DNA from: ATX-6F1 sp943369485
GTDB lineage: Bacteria; Cyanobacteriota; Cyanobacteriia; PCC-6307; Cyanobiaceae
Direction of reading: 5' to 3'
Assembly: GCA_943369485.1 (NCBI GenBank)
Contig: CALRNH020000015.1
Coordinates: 1 to 64,000, forward strand
DNA length: 64,000 bases
The notes beneath the pieces are model-generated. The model saw only the letters and a program-made list of their open reading frames with translations, did no database searches and had not been told where the DNA came from. Both the position numbers and the translations under genes were made by a program. This document shows positions 62,336-64,000 of the stretch, in pieces. The number at the start of each line of letters is the position of its first letter. Within the stretch, counting starts at the first letter, position 1.

Positions 62336-64000
62336 CCCCGAGGCTGGGCCCTTGACCGCCCCGATTCCGGATCCTTGTCCCCTGATCGCGCCCCAGCGGA
62401 TCACGGACGACCTGGATCGTCTGCTGGAGGTGCTGCCCGTGGCGCTGCAGGTGGCCCTGGCGGAGCCGGCCCGCCGGGAGCAGCTGCTGGAGGTGGTGCT
62501 CGATCTGGGCCGCGTGCCCGAAGCCCGTTATCCTGGCCGGGCGCTGACCCTGGGGGAGCGCCCGATCGAGCGCGGGGATCTGGCGGCAGTATTGGAGCGG
62601 CTCGGCAGCTTCGGCGGCGACAACCGGGCCGGCATCGAGCGGACCCTGCACCGCATCAGCGCCATCCGCAACCGGGGTGGTGAGGTGGTGGGTCTCACCT
62701 GCCGGGTGGGCCGGGCTGTCTACGGCACCGTGGCGATGGTCAGGGATCTGCTGGACACAGGGCAATCACTGCTGCTGATGGGGCGCCCCGGAGTGGGCAA
62801 GACCACGGCCCTGAGGGAGATCGCCCGGGTGCTGGCCGACGAGCTGGAGCGGCGGGTGGTGGTCATCGACACCAGCAATGAGATCGCTGGAGATGGCGAC
62901 ATCCCGCATCCCGCGATCGGGCGTGCAAGGCGCATGCAGGTGGCGCGGCCGGAGCTGCAGCACCAAGTGATGATCGAGGCGGTGGAGAACCACATGCCCG
63001 AGGTGATCGTGATCGATGAGATCGGCACCGAGCTTGAGGCCCAGGCCGCCCGCACGATTGCTGAACGGGGCGTGATGCTGGTGGCCACGGCCCACGGCAA
63101 CGAGCTGGCCAACCTGATCAAGAACCCCACCTTGAGCGACCTGGTGGGCGGCATTCAATCGGTCACCCTCGGAGATGAGGAAGCCCGCCGGCGGGGTTCG
63201 CAGAAATCCGTGCTCGAGCGCTGCGCTGAGCCCACCTTTCCCCTGGCGGTGGAGATGCATGCCCGCAGCCACTGGCTGGTGCACAGGGAGGTGGCCCGCA
63301 CCGTGGATCTCCTGTTGCGGGGACAGCCCCCTCGGCCCCAGGTGCGCGAACTTGCCCCCGATGGGCGGCTGCGGCTGGTGGATCTCGGCGGGACTCCCGG
63401 GCTCGATCCACCCCCTCGCTCGGCACGATCGCGCCCGATCGGCCCGCCCGGGCCCCGACCACGCCCTGCCCTGGTGCCGGTGCCCTTGCCTGCTCCGTTT
63501 GAGTCCGCACCGTTGGCGTCTGCTTCCGTGCCGTCCGATCCAGCCGCGCCGATCCCCGAGCGCGGCAGAGCAGGGCCCCTGCGGTTGTTCTGCTGCGGCC
63601 TGAGCGAGCACCTGGTGGACCAGGCGATGCGCGCCCAGCTCATGTCGGTGGTCCGGGCGGAGACGGTGGAGCAGGCCGATGCGGTGCTGAGCATCCGTCA
63701 GCAGTTGGGGCGGGATCCTGAGGTGCGACGGCTGGCCCAGCTCCACGGCGTTCCGATCCTGGTGATCAAGTCCGACAGCCTGCATCAGATCCAGCGGGCT
63801 TTCGAGCGCCTCCTGCGCCACCACCCCAGCCAGTCGCCTCAGCCCGTCCCGGCGGGCCAGTTTGATGACAGCCACGGAGCCATGGAGGAATGCCGGCTGG
63901 CGGTGGAGCAGGTGGTGTTGCCCCTGGGCCGGCCGGTGGAACTGCTGCCTCGCAACGACCGGGTGCGCAGCGAGCAGGCCGAACTCGTGGGCCGCTACAG
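62319..64000 (+). CDS. Ycf45/R3H-type AAA ATPase, runs off the right edge
   Basis: The frame is open from an ATG at 62319 (MDRIPDPEAGP) to the window end, at least 560 codons; a TTG at 62352 is an alternative start. The ATPase core has Walker A GRPGVGKTT (from G155) and Walker B VIVIDEIG (D233-E234), with TAHGNELANLIKNP downstream, as in cyanobacterial and plastid Ycf45 proteins and the spore protein SpoIIIAA. A Pro/Ala-rich linker (about 360-410) follows, then a second region (LRLFCCGLSEHLVDQAMRAQ, VPILVIKSDSLHQIQRAFER). The C-terminal R3H nucleic-acid-binding domain, if present, lies beyond the window. It overlaps ldpA by 17 nt. The function is not established. Confidence 0.85.
   Translation, partial: MDRIPDPEAGPLTAPIPDPCPLIAPQRITDDLDRLLEVLPVALQVALAEPARREQLLEVVLDLGRVPEARYPGRALTLGERPIERGDLAAVLERLGSFGGDNRAGIERTLHRISAIRNRGGEVVGLTCRVGRAVYGTVAMVRDLLDTGQSLLLMGRPGVGKTTALREIARVLADELERRVVVIDTSNEIAGDGDIPHPAIGRARRMQVARPELQHQVMIEAVENHMPEVIVIDEIGTELEAQAARTIAERGVMLVATAHGNELANLIKNPTLSDLVGGIQSVTLGDEEARRRGSQKSVLERCAEPTFPLAVEMHARSHWLVHREVARTVDLLLRGQPPRPQVRELAPDGRLRLVDLGGTPGLDPPPRSARSRPIGPPGPRPRPALVPVPLPAPFESAPLASASVPSDPAAPIPERGRAGPLRLFCCGLSEHLVDQAMRAQLMSVVRAETVEQADAVLSIRQQLGRDPEVRRLAQLHGVPILVIKSDSLHQIQRAFERLLRHHPSQSPQPVPAGQFDDSHGAMEECRLAVEQVVLPLGRPVELLPRNDRVRSEQAELVGRY

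Overview
The window is a high-GC cyanobacterial chromosome segment. psbA, psaA, psaB, psaI, psaL, ndhN, ldpA, a cobalamin CbiG-CobJ fusion and an RNase E ending in the cyanobacterial PNPase-binding nonapeptide place it among the picocyanobacteria (Synechococcus/Cyanobium type). This placement is inferred from gene content and protein character; no 16S gene is present.

Layout. 1-299: 5' end of psbA (minus). 515-2098: a B12-binding radical SAM protein. 2106-5274 (minus): a tight operon dapL, clpS, CPBP protease, exported beta-carbonic anhydrase. 5381-11272 (plus): a fused radical SAM protein, a 424-nt leader, rne and rnhB. 11238-14316: DUF1997 protein, pheA, MPBQ methyltransferase and a LON-domain protein. 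14434-19256 (minus): the str operon (rpsL, rpsG, fusA, tuf, rpsJ). 19308-21563: an A-type Fe-S carrier and a phosphodiester glycosidase. 21714-29163: glutamate synthase, lipA, tRNA-Pro and cbiG-cobJ, with a lipoprotein gene at 29160-30605. 31045-35588: psaA-psaB with a rho-independent terminator. 35707-36234: a decayed ABC substrate-binding protein gene that keeps its promoter and ribosome binding site. 36470-37110: psaI-psaL. 37240-43702: HEAT-like protein, GT2, NlpC/P60, serine hydrolase, tRNA-Ser, a MurF-Alr fusion and an HNH endonuclease. 43723-60402 (minus): one long ribosomal super-cluster (S10, spc and alpha blocks, then truA, rplM, rpsI, rpmE, prfA) with secY, adk and rpoA. 60859-64000: ndhN, ldpA and the start of a Ycf45/R3H-type AAA ATPase.

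How the genes work together. Most of the window is housekeeping: translation (two ribosomal clusters, EF-Tu, EF-G, RF1, two tRNAs), protein export, RNA processing, photosystem I and II, and nitrogen, cofactor and wall metabolism. The ribosomal clusters resemble the bacterial standard, but rpsJ sits in the str operon, and rpsN, rpmD and infA are missing from their usual positions.

I see no phage, transposon, CRISPR array or novel defence system. The most unusual signals are these. truA and rnhB have no ATG, GTG or TTG start upstream of their conserved N-termini. A MurF-Alr fusion has motifs I associate with Bacteroidetes. The psaB-psaL interval holds a frameshifted pseudogene with intact expression signals. 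Several perfect hairpins lie between ribosomal genes, the largest a terminator-like structure just upstream of secY.
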